In this document: piece by piece, positions 9,401 to 16,624 of the stretch
Layout of the letters: each line of letters opens with the position of its first letter
Position numbering within the stretch: the stretch's first letter is position 1
Assembly: GCA_964432595.1 (NCBI GenBank)
Contig: CAYSOF010000008.1
Location: 186,001 to 250,000 of the forward strand
Source of the DNA: DASYLJ01 sp964432595
Lineage (GTDB): Bacteria > Desulfobacterota > Binatia > DP-6
Direction of reading: 5' to 3'
Length of the DNA: 64,000 bases
Notes under the pieces: generated by a model
Seen by the model: only the letters and a program-made list of their open reading frames with translations
Told to the model about the DNA's origin: nothing
Databases searched by the model: none
Program-made: the position numbers and the translations under genes

Positions 9401-10158
9401 CCGTCACCGCGTCGTGCGAGAGTTCGCCGTGCCCCGGCGTCGACTGCTGCGACACCGACCAGGACGAATGGCGCCTGCAGATCGCCGAGTTCAGCGAGTA
9501 TGTGCTCGGGGTTGCTGAGCCGCCATCGTCGACGACGACCTCGACCGTCACTACCTCGAGCTCGTCGACGACGAGCTCCTCCTCTACGTCCAGTTCGAGC
9601 ACTTCATCGACATCAACGACGAGTTCCACGACCAGCAGCACCATTCCAGCGGAGCCGCTGCTCGGCACGAAGCTCGACCTGAAGGACAACAGCGATCCTG
9701 CAAAGAAGGTGCTGACAGTCCAGTCCAAGGACACGGGCCTCGACCTCGGCGCCGGCAACGGGTCCTCCGCCGATCCCGTGATCACCCCGGGTAGCGCTCT
9801 TCGAGTGCGTAGCGCGGCAGGGTGCCCGGGCGGCCCGTGCGACACGACGTACCCCCTGGACGGCGTGTGGAGCTACTCGGGAAAATCCGGCGACAACAAG
9901 GGCTACAAGTACGCGAGCAAGACCGGCCTCATCCGATCCGTGAGCATTCAACCCGGAAAGATGTTGAAAATCTCAGGCAAGGGTGCGCTTGGCCACGCCC
10001 TTGCAGCGCCACCGGCGCCGGTCGACATCACACTCACGCTGGGGACCGGTCAGCGTTATTGCCTGACGTTCGGCGGACAAATCACCTTCAAGCCCGGGGT
10101 ACGCAGCGCGACGTTCCAGGCAAAGAACGCTGCGCGACCAGCGACATGCACGCCATAG
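6445..10158 (+). CDS. Giant secreted RCC1-repeat protein with C-terminal KGYKY domain
   Basis: A 1237-residue protein with a signal peptide (about residues 1-27). Residues about 30-410 hold RCC1-type propeller blades repeating HTCAL...CWG-N--GQLG, rich in cysteine. The middle (about 410-830) begins ERWAPTIYQDVDAD and includes CHENDMEGVLVVV; I cannot name it with confidence. A thrombospondin type 3 calcium repeat (DIDGDGTPDTADNCP) is near 840, then a segment with VSISVPPGAVTEPTTFSA (ZU5-like) near 905. A Ser/Thr linker spans about 1027-1067. The last 170 residues carry the GTKLDLKDNSDPAKK...NKGYKYASKTG domain shared with other secreted proteins here. A GAAAGAGG Shine-Dalgarno supports the ATG. 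Role is unknown; surface display or adhesion is my inference. Confidence 0.85.
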   Translation: MKSQPLRRLVFLLPLLVSLSSPDPVAATGIVSAGVNHTCALTSQGGVRCWGNNLLNTLGDAHQCGASCARPSRSVASFSHVIRTAAGSGHTCTLHLGGGVTCWGKNTAGQLGAGSDPSCSDSGCNPRAVCADTGCVGRIHSTLATDRVTLAAGDDHTCAILDDGDGDPGEGTLVCWGRNNFGQLGDGSTIDRTTATTVLSDVREVSTGIAHTCALSSLGTVKCWGRNDRGQLGPGCALGAACSLPLTVLGGATAVAAGGRHSCAVLTGGDVKCWGDNAAGQLGDDQVCGTTCQNPTAVTQDATGGEIEPMLSVAAGRNHTCGLTLTRHALCWGRNTTGQLGTGTTEDSHVPVALPELQGLQALSAGGAHTCAATAECDVSCWGLNNNGQLGIGTSANALSPVRVDSLCDVHREIAERWAPTIYQDVDADSARADLISRYDFDDNFDGTDNWQRLHPSLPTLPLASDVYYSVVETGDYFFIGYSFFHARDWGERLEPDTCEDVPEFIPLPPPAPSSFPAKSFCELVVETADYKCFDEGTEDEALFFCRDAWFECAHLTATCFAECSIVCAPAGGPLTPPGIACRLACKKACMAAIGGSCDVCTDLIDDGNVEVMSPEFSFEIPLLGGGGAPCHENDMEGVLVVVHKSSGELLGMVTRPHDSFEWFRASDQLAFLEGKGEFEGAVQRDDERPIVFVESRTHAPRGETNWLNDGFPGGDGLVYRYAGLAETASPPYNGDLRYDLRPMQELWSRRCDGTVFASPTLEDVFGDFLGDDGGMNAASPPWRWSDRDDEGDTDYNFARGEFFLDPARALDRLFGISTGLETVASTISPLEVSCDPGTTDIDGDGTPDTADNCPAQANPDQLNSDTTAGGDVCDECPADAVDACEVSTSSAAVVGSAGGGMATPDGHVSISVPPGAVTEPTTFSATGGTSSGYGLGTLGGSLLTIVSLHPEGRTFAPPLTATFRWSSALDSTVEAQLRIFRNGIPVTASCESSPCPGVDCCDTDQDEWRLQIAEFSEYVLGVAEPPSSTTTSTVTTSSSSTTSSSSTSSSSTSSTSTTSSTTSSTIPAEPLLGTKLDLKDNSDPAKKVLTVQSKDTGLDLGAGNGSSADPVITPGSALRVRSAAGCPGGPCDTTYPLDGVWSYSGKSGDNKGYKYASKTGLIRSVSIQPGKMLKISGKGALGHALAAPPAPVDITLTLGTGQRYCLTFGGQITFKPGVRSATFQAKNAARPATCTP

Positions 10159-10221
10159 TCGCCGATCCGTCTCGAAGTGCTCTGAGCCGGTCAGGCACCC
10201 GGCCGGCGCAGCGCAGCTCGC

Positions 10222-10251
10222 TTGACCCGACACGGTCCGGCCCCCTACGTT
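10222..10251 (+). promoter_or_regulatory. Leaderless-type promoter for GH1
   Basis: TTGACC, 18 bases, TACGTT, then 9 bases to the ATG at 10261. Confidence 0.45.
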
Positions 10252-10260
10252 CCCCGGTCG

Positions 10261-11442
10261 ATGACGATGCTGCGGTTTCCCGATGGCTTCGTCTGGGGCA
10301 CCGCCACGGCGGCGCACCAGGTCGAAGGCGGCAACTGGAACAACGACTGGTGGGCGTGGGAGCACATGCCCGGCACGGTGGTGCGCGAGCCCAGTGGCGA
10401 CGCCTGCGACCACTTCCATCGCTACCCGGAAGACCTGTCGCTGCTCGCCGACCTCGGCTTCGACACCTACCGGTTCTCCGTCGAGTGGAGCCGCATCGAG
10501 CCGGAGGAAGGACACTTCTCGCTCTCCGCGCTCGAGCACTACCGGCGGATGTGCGCCGCGTGCCACGAGCGCGGCCTGTCGCCCGTCGTCACCTACCACC
10601 ACTTCACGACGCCGCGCTGGGTGGCGGCTGACGGCGGCTGGATCAACCCGAAGACCGCCGAGCGCTTCGCCCGCTTCTGCGAGCGCACCGCGAAGCACAT
10701 CGGCGACCTCACCACCCGCGTCTGCACGCTGAACGAGCCGAACATCGTCGCGACGTTCGGCTACCAGTGGGGCCTCTTCCCGCCCGGCAAGCGCGATCCC
10801 GACCTGCGCAAGCAGGCGAACGACGTGTTCATCGCCGCGCACCACCGCGCCATCGACGCCATCAAGTCGGGTCCCGGCGACGCACCCGTCGGCATGACGC
10901 TCGCGATGCAGGACCACCAGGCCGTCGACGGCGGCGAGGCGATGGTCGCCGCCGAGCTGCGCGTGATGGAGGACGTCTACCTCGAGGCCGCGCGCGGCAA
11001 CGACTTCTTCGGTGTGCAGACGTACACGCGGCTGCGGATGGGACCGAACGGGATTCTCGGCCCCGAGCCCGGCGTGCCGACGACGCAGATGGGCTACGAG
11101 TTCTGGCCGCAGGCGCTCGAGGCGACGATCCGTCGCGCCTGGTACGTGACGCGCCAGGTGCCGATCCTCGTCACCGAGAACGGCATCGGCACAGCCGACG
11201 ACCTCGACCGCATCGAGTACGTGAAGCAGGCGCTCGGCGGCGTGCTCAACTGCCTGCGCGACGGCATCGACGTGCGCGGCTACATCTACTGGAGCCTGAT
11301 GGACAACTTCGAGTGGGCCTTCGGCTACGGCCCGACGTTCGGGCTCGTGGCGGTCGACCGCACGACGCAGAGGCGACATCCGAAGCCGAGCGCACGCTGG
11401 CTGGGCGACATCGCCCGCGCCAACGCGATGCCGGCCCACTGA
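10261..11442 (+). CDS. Glycoside hydrolase family 1 (beta-glucosidase-like)
   Basis: A 393-residue cytoplasmic enzyme, no signal peptide. It starts FPDGFVWGTATAAHQVEGG, the classic GH1 N-terminal signature. The acid/base glutamate is E159 in TLNEPN and the nucleophile is E306 in VTENGIG, so both catalytic residues of a retaining beta-glycosidase are present. The final SLMDNFEWAFGYGPTFGLV is also diagnostic. It is shorter than most GH1 proteins (about 440-480), mainly between the two catalytic strands. An in-frame ATG at 10267 is an alternative start. An SDR gene follows 21 bases later on the same strand; whether the two share a substrate, for example a glycosylated terpenoid, is speculation. 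Confidence 0.93.
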   Translation: MTMLRFPDGFVWGTATAAHQVEGGNWNNDWWAWEHMPGTVVREPSGDACDHFHRYPEDLSLLADLGFDTYRFSVEWSRIEPEEGHFSLSALEHYRRMCAACHERGLSPVVTYHHFTTPRWVAADGGWINPKTAERFARFCERTAKHIGDLTTRVCTLNEPNIVATFGYQWGLFPPGKRDPDLRKQANDVFIAAHHRAIDAIKSGPGDAPVGMTLAMQDHQAVDGGEAMVAAELRVMEDVYLEAARGNDFFGVQTYTRLRMGPNGILGPEPGVPTTQMGYEFWPQALEATIRRAWYVTRQVPILVTENGIGTADDLDRIEYVKQALGGVLNCLRDGIDVRGYIYWSLMDNFEWAFGYGPTFGLVAVDRTTQRRHPKPSARWLGDIARANAMPAH

Positions 11443-11463
11443 CATCCACGACGAGGAGACGAC

Positions 11464-12366
11464 ATGGGATTGCTCGACGGTAAGGTGGCCATCGTGACCG
11501 GCGCTGGCCGTGGTCTCGGCCGGGAAGAGGCGCTGGTGCTCGCGCGCGAGGGTGCTGCGGTCATCGTGAACGACATCGGCGCATCGCTGTCGGGCGAGCG
11601 CACCGACGAGTCGCCCGCGCAGGAAGTCGTCGGCGAGATCACGAAGGCCGGCGGCGAGGCCGTGACGAACGGCGAGGACGTCTCCGACTGGCAGGGCGCC
11701 GAGCGCACCATCGCGCAGGCGTACGACACGTGGGGCCGGCTCGACATCCTCGTGAACAACGCGGGCGTCCTGCGCGACCGCATGTCGTTCAACATGAGCG
11801 AGGAAGAGTTCGACCTCGTCATGAAGGTGCACACGAAGGGGCACTTCGCGATGAGCCGTCACGCCTGCGAGCGCTGGCGCAACGCGGCCAAGGCGAGCGG
11901 CACGGTGTACGGCCGGATCATCAACACGTCGTCGGAGGCCGGGCTGCTCGGCTCCGCCGGCAACAGCAACTACGCGATGGCGAAGGCGGCGATCGCCGCG
12001 CTGACGATCAGCCTCGCGCGCGAGATGGGCAAGTACGGCGTCACGGCGAACTTCATCGCGCCGCGCGCGCGCACGCGCATGACGCTGTCGATGCCGAACA
12101 GCTCGATGTTCGACAAGCCGGAGACCGGCTTCGACTCGACCCACCCGGCGTGGCCCGCGGAGCTCGTCGCGTTCCTCGCCAGCGAGCATGCCGCCGACCT
12201 GAACGGTCAGGGCTTCATCGTCTGGGGCGGCCAGGTGACCCTGGTCCACGGCTGGCACGTCACCGGCCAGCTGAGCACGCCGGGCGAGCCGCTCCTCGTG
12301 AAGGATCTGATCGCCCGCAAGGACGAGCTGTACGGCGATCAGCCGCGCCAGCCCGTCTTCATGTAG
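11464..12366 (+). CDS. SDR, 3-hydroxyacyl-CoA dehydrogenase-like
   Basis: A 300-residue SDR. KVAIVTGAGRGLGREEALV is followed by the insertion VNDIGASLSGERTDESPAQ, an arrangement seen in the dehydrogenase part of peroxisomal multifunctional enzyme type 2 and its bacterial relatives. NNAG, the serine in INTSSEAGLLGS and YAMAK provide the catalytic set. A GAGGAG Shine-Dalgarno lies 8 bases before the ATG. The long C-terminus (HGWHVTGQLSTPGEPL) is also typical of that subgroup. It is probably transcribed with the GH1 gene upstream. Confidence 0.87.
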   Translation: MGLLDGKVAIVTGAGRGLGREEALVLAREGAAVIVNDIGASLSGERTDESPAQEVVGEITKAGGEAVTNGEDVSDWQGAERTIAQAYDTWGRLDILVNNAGVLRDRMSFNMSEEEFDLVMKVHTKGHFAMSRHACERWRNAAKASGTVYGRIINTSSEAGLLGSAGNSNYAMAKAAIAALTISLAREMGKYGVTANFIAPRARTRMTLSMPNSSMFDKPETGFDSTHPAWPAELVAFLASEHAADLNGQGFIVWGGQVTLVHGWHVTGQLSTPGEPLLVKDLIARKDELYGDQPRQPVFM

Positions 12367-12372
12367 AAGCGA

Positions 12373-12555
12373 TCACTCGCAGCGGACTGGCGCCGAGATC
12401 AACGTCAGCGCGTTGAACGCGTGCACCCAGTCGCCTGCCTGTACGTAGCTGCGGATTTCCTCCGGCGTGCAGCCGAGCTGCACGTCGGGGTCTTCCCAGA
12501 GCTCGATGGGTTCGCCGTCGACGTAGAAACGCTGCCGTGTAGCGATGGTGTTCAC
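12373..12555 (-). CDS. Small conserved-looking protein, 60 aa
   Basis: I do not recognise this protein. It has 60 residues, acidic, with RFYVDGEPIELWEDPDVQL followed by GCTPEEIRSYVQAGDWVHAF. There is no signal or membrane segment. Its ATG overlaps the TGA of the 61-residue gene upstream by four bases, so the two are translationally coupled and probably work together. Intact coupling and ordinary codon use argue that it is real. Confidence 0.6.
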   Translation of the reverse strand: MNTIATRQRFYVDGEPIELWEDPDVQLGCTPEEIRSYVQAGDWVHAFNALTLISAPVRCE

Positions 12556-12737
12556 CGCGCCTCCTCACATCGGGGGTCGAGAACACCGATGTCGAATCGC
12601 GCGCCCCGGAAGTTGCCGCACAACCGGACCGCGCCGGAGTTGACCAGGTGGACGACGGTGGCGATCAGCTCGGCCTCGGTGGCGGCCTGGTTGTTCACGA
12701 CGGTCACGAGCTCCAACAGCGTGGTCTGCAGCGCCAT
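12552..12737 (-). CDS. Small coupled protein, 61 aa
   Basis: A 61-residue protein starting MALQTTLLELVTVVNNQA and ending in RFDIGVLDPRCEEAR. The ATG at 12737 is chosen because a near-perfect Shine-Dalgarno (AGGAGG) lies 9 bases upstream. A longer reading frame upstream has no such signal. The middle (EAELIATVVHLVNSGAVRL) could form an amphipathic helix-turn. No known family. It is the first gene of a two-gene unit whose second member starts inside its stop codon. Confidence 0.6.
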   Translation of the reverse strand: MALQTTLLELVTVVNNQAATEAELIATVVHLVNSGAVRLCGNFRGARFDIGVLDPRCEEAR

Positions 12738-12850
12738 GTCTCTGTCCCTCCTGGGACGTCTACGCCGGAAGCAGCAAGCCGGATGCCAGCACCCCCAGCG
12801 TCGGTGGATACGACGCTTCGGTCGCGCGGAGCGTGTCAGAATGCCGCAGG

Positions 12851-12937
12851 ATGAGTCACCCGGGTACTCACTGCTCAAATTCGTGGCGCATCCCACGTCT
12901 ATGGCGCCCAAATGCCCCAAATGAGTGACGCGGGTTC
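12851..12937. repeat. Imperfect direct repeat pair, 70 bp apart
   Basis: ATGAGTCACCCGGGTAC at 12851 and ATGAGTGACGCGGGTTC at 12921 match at 14 of 17 positions and are spaced exactly 70 bases, about seven helical turns. They lie in the 233-base gap between the divergent small genes, so they may be regulator sites. Nothing else identifiable is in that gap. Confidence 0.3.
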
Positions 12938-12970
12938 GCGGATCCGTCGCGTAGATTGCCTCGTCATCTT

Positions 12971-13204
12971 ATGTTGACGACCAACGAGCCAACCGATCTG
13001 CAGCCCGCCGGCGCGTGCACGCTGTGCCGCGTGGTGTTCTTCGCCCGTCCCGATCAGGTCACCGGCACCCGCCAGCTGATCCGCCTCCACGAGAGCATCT
13101 GCCCCGGCGGCGAGCGCCTCGGCGAGGTCGCGCTCCCGTACGAGCCGCTGCCGCCGCCGCGCCTCAGCGACGTGGTGCCGACGATGCCGTTCGGCCGGCG
13201 CTGA
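12971..13204 (+). CDS. Small putative zinc-finger protein, 77 aa
   Basis: A 77-residue protein with ACTLCRVVFF and, 22 residues on, HESIC, giving Cys-x2-Cys-x22-His-x3-Cys, a C2HC zinc-finger pattern. The C-terminus is proline-rich (YEPLPPPRLSDVVP). No family is recognised. The ATG at 12971 is the first that leaves this core intact; there is no clear Shine-Dalgarno sequence. Its last 40 bases overlap the remains of the decayed membrane-protein gene on the other strand. Confidence 0.5.
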   Translation: MLTTNEPTDLQPAGACTLCRVVFFARPDQVTGTRQLIRLHESICPGGERLGEVALPYEPLPPPRLSDVVPTMPFGRR

Positions 13205-13814
13205 GCGACTGCGCATCCGCTGCAGCGTCTGACATCTCGCGCTCGAGCTCGACGAGACGCTTCAGCACGACCTCGTCGCCGACGAGCGATGGGAAGCCCA
13301 TCGCCTCGAGCGTCCGGACGATCAGCGCAGCTTACGGTAGCGTGATCCCGTCCGCGACCACGCACGGGGCCGACCTCGGTCCGCCGAGCGCGACTGTCCA
13401 ATACCCCCGGCCCCACAGCCGGACGTCGGGGTAGTACGGATCGAGGATCCACGGCGGCATGGCGAGGTTCCAGCCGTCGATGGCGTCGCGTCGGAAGCTG
13501 GTCGCATCGTTCCACGGGCCACACCGCCGCGACACGACGATCGTCTCGACGCCGATGTCGACCGACCGCACGTATCGTCGGTTCACCATGGTCACGACGA
13601 TCGCACCGATCAGCGCGGGGAACGCCCCGAGCAGCAATGGGCCAGGGCGTGGGGCCGCGAACGTCACGACCATGAGCGGCACCATGAACACCGGCAGCAG
13701 CAGTATGATCCACGCGACGCTGCCCCCGGGCCCGACGATCACCTCGCCCGTCGAGCCGGACCGCCGCACGGTCACTCGGCCTCGAGTGATCGCTTGCGCT
13801 CCAGCGGTCGCCAT
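13164..13814 (-). pseudogene. Membrane protein, duplicate copy with premature stop
   Basis: A tandem duplicate of the gene at 13884-14501. The two share GAITRGRVTVRRSG-type N-termini, two hydrophobic segments, R-VRSVDIG and VVSRRCGPW. Here the sequence reads CVVADGITLP and then hits TAA at 13332. In the intact copy the same place is TLGEAALVAGAFGAMGFPSL. Beyond the TAA the frame continues with AALIVRTLEAMGFPSLVGD for 55 more codons to a TGA at 13164, so a GAA-to-TAA change explains the loss. The product would be 160 residues, missing the last quarter. A possible Shine-Dalgarno (AAAGGGA) precedes the ATG at 13814, so it may still be expressed. Confidence 0.75.
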
Positions 13815-13883
13815 CCCGTCCCTTTTACGCATCGCCGTCATGAAGTCGCACGCAGGACTCGTCATTGGGCTCTGCGGAGTCTG

Positions 13884-14501
13884 CTAGCCGCGGGAAAAGC
13901 CTTCGACGGAGGCGAGGCGCTCGTTCAGCGCCGGATCGGTGACGAGCGACGGAAAGCCCATCGCGCCGAACGCTCCGGCGACGAGTGCGGCCTCGCCCAG
14001 CGTGAGATCCTTCGCAACGACGCAGGCGCGGCGCGCGGGACCGACGAGCTTGACGCGCCACGGACCGCGGCCCCAGAAGGCGATATCGGGGTGGTGTAGG
14101 TAGTAGGGTGGTTGGAGAAACGCGAGCGGCAACCACACCTTCCACCCGTCGATGTCGACTCGTCGAAACCGCGCCGTGCTGCTCCACGGCCCGCAACGCC
14201 GGGAGACGACGATCGCATCGGTGCCGACGTCCACGGACCGCACGTCGCGGTGGTTCATGAGTATCTGCACGGCGCAGAAGATCACTGCCGGCGACGACCA
14301 CAGCATCCACAAGACCGCGAACGTCGGGTGCCGTCTCACCGCCCACGCACCCCCGAAGCAGACGATCAAGAAGATGCACAGGACAGGGACCGTCACGATC
14401 GTCCAGGCGATGCTGTTCGGTGGACCGACGACGACCTCGCCCGTCGCGCCGCTTCGCCGGACCGTCACTCTCCCCCGAGTGATCGCGCCCACGTCCACCA
14501 T
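13884..14501 (-). CDS. Two-segment membrane protein, intact copy
   Basis: A 205-residue protein of unknown function. A short basic beta-like N-terminus (ITRGRVTVRRSGATGEVVVG) is followed by two adjacent membrane segments (about residues 30-50 and 60-80). After these comes a soluble part with VRSVDVGTDAIVVSRRC, WGRGPWRVKLVGPARRACVV and a helical tail TLGEAALVAGAFGAMGFP. The layout resembles bacterial PH-domain-like membrane proteins, but I would not assign it. AAGGA about 8 bases upstream supports the ATG. A truncated duplicate lies 69 bases downstream. Confidence 0.65.
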   Translation of the reverse strand: MVDVGAITRGRVTVRRSGATGEVVVGPPNSIAWTIVTVPVLCIFLIVCFGGAWAVRRHPTFAVLWMLWSSPAVIFCAVQILMNHRDVRSVDVGTDAIVVSRRCGPWSSTARFRRVDIDGWKVWLPLAFLQPPYYLHHPDIAFWGRGPWRVKLVGPARRACVVAKDLTLGEAALVAGAFGAMGFPSLVTDPALNERLASVEGFSRG

Positions 14502-14549
14502 CCCATCCTTCTCCGCATCACGGGCGCGGAGTCACAAGCAAAATCCCCA

Positions 14550-14579
14550 TTGTCGGCCGTCGCCCCACCGTGCTAGCCG
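14550..14579 (+). promoter_or_regulatory. Leaderless-type promoter for secreted KGYKY protein
   Basis: TTGTCG, 18 bases, TAGCCG, then 6 bases to the ATG at 14586. Confidence 0.45.
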
Positions 14580-14585
14580 GCGGAC

Positions 14586-15938
14586 ATGCGGCATCGCGGA
14601 CTGCATCTTCTCCTCGTCCTGACGGTGCTCGCGACGGCGCGCACCGCCGGCGCGGCTTCGATCCTCTACAGCATCTCCGGCGCCTTCCAGATGGTCGGCG
14701 AGGTGAGCAACCCGCTCCCGACGAACGGCGGCGGCGACGTCCCCGGGTTCGTCCAGGGCGGACCGCGCACGCGCGGCGGCGCGCTTTGCCCGGCGCCGAC
14801 GACGCCCGACTTCATCTGCGCCTTCGCGTTCGCGAGCGCCGACCTGGTCGGCAGCACGTTCACGCTGAAGGCGGAAACCAGCCTGGAGCGTCGCCAGGCC
14901 GTCGGCGTCGGCGCCCTCGAGGCGGCCGTCGGCGACGCGCGCATCGAGCTGTTCGGCGTCACCGGCGTGCTGCTGCCGGCGTCCGGCTACGCGAAGTTCA
15001 ACTTCATCCTGACCGGCAGCACCTCACAGACGCCGAGCACCGGCGAGGTCACGGTGGAGGCGCTGGCCACCGCCCGACTCGAAGTGAACGAGACGCGCAG
15101 CCTCCAGTGTCTCGGCACGACGTGCCCACCGATCGAGGTGCGCTACGATCCCAGCGACTCGAACGCGTGGAACGGCGGCTACATCGGCCTGTTCCTGCGC
15201 GCCGACTCGCGCATCACCGGCGCGAACGGCGCCGCGATCAACGCCGAGGCGCACGTCGACGTCCGCGACACCATGATGCTCACGTCCATCGAGGTGCTCG
15301 ACGACGCCCGCCAGCCGGTGCCCGGCGCGGCGTTCGTCGTCGATCTCGGCAGCGGCAACGTCATCACCATCCCGAGCACGCCCCCGCCCTCCACGACGAC
15401 CACCACGACCACCCCCGGCGGCAGCACGACGACGACGACCACCACGACGCCGGGCGGCCTCGCGCAGCGGTTCGTCGGCGGCAAGACGATCGCGCTCAAG
15501 GACAACGCCAAGCCGACGAAGCGGAGCGGTGTCGTCATCGTCACCGGCGACGTGGCCGGCCTCGACCCCACCCAGGGCGGCGCCGAGCTGCGCCTCTTCG
15601 GCCCCGCCACCGCGACGCGCGACACGTGGCCGCTGCCCGCCACCGGCTGGAAGAAGACGAAGAAGGGCTACAAGTATGCCGACAAGGCGCGCGCCAACGG
15701 CCCGGTCACCGCGGCGGTCATCGCGGGCGGCAAGCTCGTCGTGAAGGCCAAGGGCCCGGCGATCGCCTTCCCGCTGCTCGGAACCGGCCCCCAGCAGGCG
15801 ATCGCGACCGCCGCCGTCTTCCCCGGGTCGTCCACCGTGCTCTGCGGCGATTTCACGACGCCGAAGAAGGACGACCCGGCGAAGGGCCTCTTCGTGGCGA
15901 GCAAGGCCCCTGCCCCCGCCGTCTGCCGCGCCCTCTGA
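14586..15938 (+). CDS. Secreted protein with Thr-rich linker and KGYKY domain
   Basis: A 450-residue protein with a signal peptide ending near TARTAGA (about residue 23). Residues 24-265 form an unassigned, beta-rich ectodomain with few cysteines. A Thr/Pro-rich linker spans about 267-290. The C-terminal 160 residues start GGKTIALKDNAKPTKR, contain KKGYKYADKARANGPV, and end with a Cys near the C-terminus (AVCRAL). This last part is homologous to the C-terminus of the RCC1 protein at 6445-10158. Ectodomain function is unknown. The gene has its own leaderless-type promoter and sits just upstream of pssA. Confidence 0.75.
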   Translation: MRHRGLHLLLVLTVLATARTAGAASILYSISGAFQMVGEVSNPLPTNGGGDVPGFVQGGPRTRGGALCPAPTTPDFICAFAFASADLVGSTFTLKAETSLERRQAVGVGALEAAVGDARIELFGVTGVLLPASGYAKFNFILTGSTSQTPSTGEVTVEALATARLEVNETRSLQCLGTTCPPIEVRYDPSDSNAWNGGYIGLFLRADSRITGANGAAINAEAHVDVRDTMMLTSIEVLDDARQPVPGAAFVVDLGSGNVITIPSTPPPSTTTTTTTPGGSTTTTTTTTPGGLAQRFVGGKTIALKDNAKPTKRSGVVIVTGDVAGLDPTQGGAELRLFGPATATRDTWPLPATGWKKTKKGYKYADKARANGPVTAAVIAGGKLVVKAKGPAIAFPLLGTGPQQAIATAAVFPGSSTVLCGDFTTPKKDDPAKGLFVASKAPAPAVCRAL

Positions 15939-15947
15939 GATCGGCGA

Positions 15948-15976
15948 TTGCAGGCCGGCCGATCGCGGGAGATACC
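15948..15976 (+). promoter_or_regulatory. Leaderless-type promoter for pssA
   Basis: TTGCAG, 17 bases, GATACC, then 8 bases to the ATG at 15985. Confidence 0.4.
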
Positions 15977-15984
15977 GGTTCCGC

Positions 15985-16620
15985 ATGGCTGCCGCTCCGA
16001 CGTCCGGGCCCCGGTCGAAGTCGCTCGTCCGCTCGCTGGTCCCCGCCGACTTCCTGACGCTCGGCAACGCCACGTGCGGCACCGTGACGATCTTCCTCTG
16101 CCTCAACTATCTCGAGAGCGGCTACCACGCGCCGTTCCTCGTGGCCGCGTTCTGCCTCCTGCCGCTCGCGGTCCTGCTCGACGCCGCGGACGGCTTCGTC
16201 GCCCGCCGCCAGCGCCGCGCGTCGGCCTACGGCGCCGACCTCGACTCCCTGGCCGACGTCGTGTCGTTCGGCGTCGCGCCGGCCGTGCTCGGTTTCACGC
16301 TCGGCATGCGCGGCGTCTGGGACTCGCTCGTGCTCTGCATCTTCGTCTGCTGCGGCGTCGCCCGCCTCGCCCGCTACAACGTGACCTCGGCGGCGCTGTC
16401 CGGCGGCACCGGCAAAGTGCCGTACTACGAGGGCACGCCCATTCCGACGAGCCTCGTCCTGGTCGCCGTCCTCGCGGTCGCCTGCTGGCTCGGCGCCATC
16501 GGCGAGGAGCTGTGGTTCGGCCGCATCAAGATGGGTCCGGGCTATCTTCATCCGCTCGTGCTCATGTACCTGGTGAGCGGCGCTCTCATGGTGAGCCGTA
16601 TTCGCATTCCGAAGCCCTGA
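15985..16620 (+). CDS. pssA: CDP-diacylglycerol--serine O-phosphatidyltransferase
   Basis: A 211-residue integral membrane protein of the CDP-alcohol phosphatidyltransferase family. The full signature D-G-x2-A-R-x8-G-x3-D-x3-D is present from D69 to D91 (ADGFVARRQRRASAYG, then DLDSLAD). These aspartates bind the metal ions and CDP-diacylglycerol. PADFLTLGNATCG before the first membrane helix is typical of the PssA branch that makes phosphatidylserine for phosphatidylethanolamine. About six membrane segments follow. The histidine-kinase gene begins 4 bases after its stop, so they may be co-transcribed. Confidence 0.92.
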   Translation: MAAAPTSGPRSKSLVRSLVPADFLTLGNATCGTVTIFLCLNYLESGYHAPFLVAAFCLLPLAVLLDAADGFVARRQRRASAYGADLDSLADVVSFGVAPAVLGFTLGMRGVWDSLVLCIFVCCGVARLARYNVTSAALSGGTGKVPYYEGTPIPTSLVLVAVLAVACWLGAIGEELWFGRIKMGPGYLHPLVLMYLVSGALMVSRIRIPKP

Positions 16621-16624
16621 TCCG

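Noticed and set aside
15385..15460. Triplet-like ACC/ACG runs here and at 9523-9645, 23650-23740 and 58880-59130 as a VNTR or CRISPR-like repeat
   Set aside because: They encode Thr/Ser linkers in frame within secreted proteins; units are irregular and there are no spacers.
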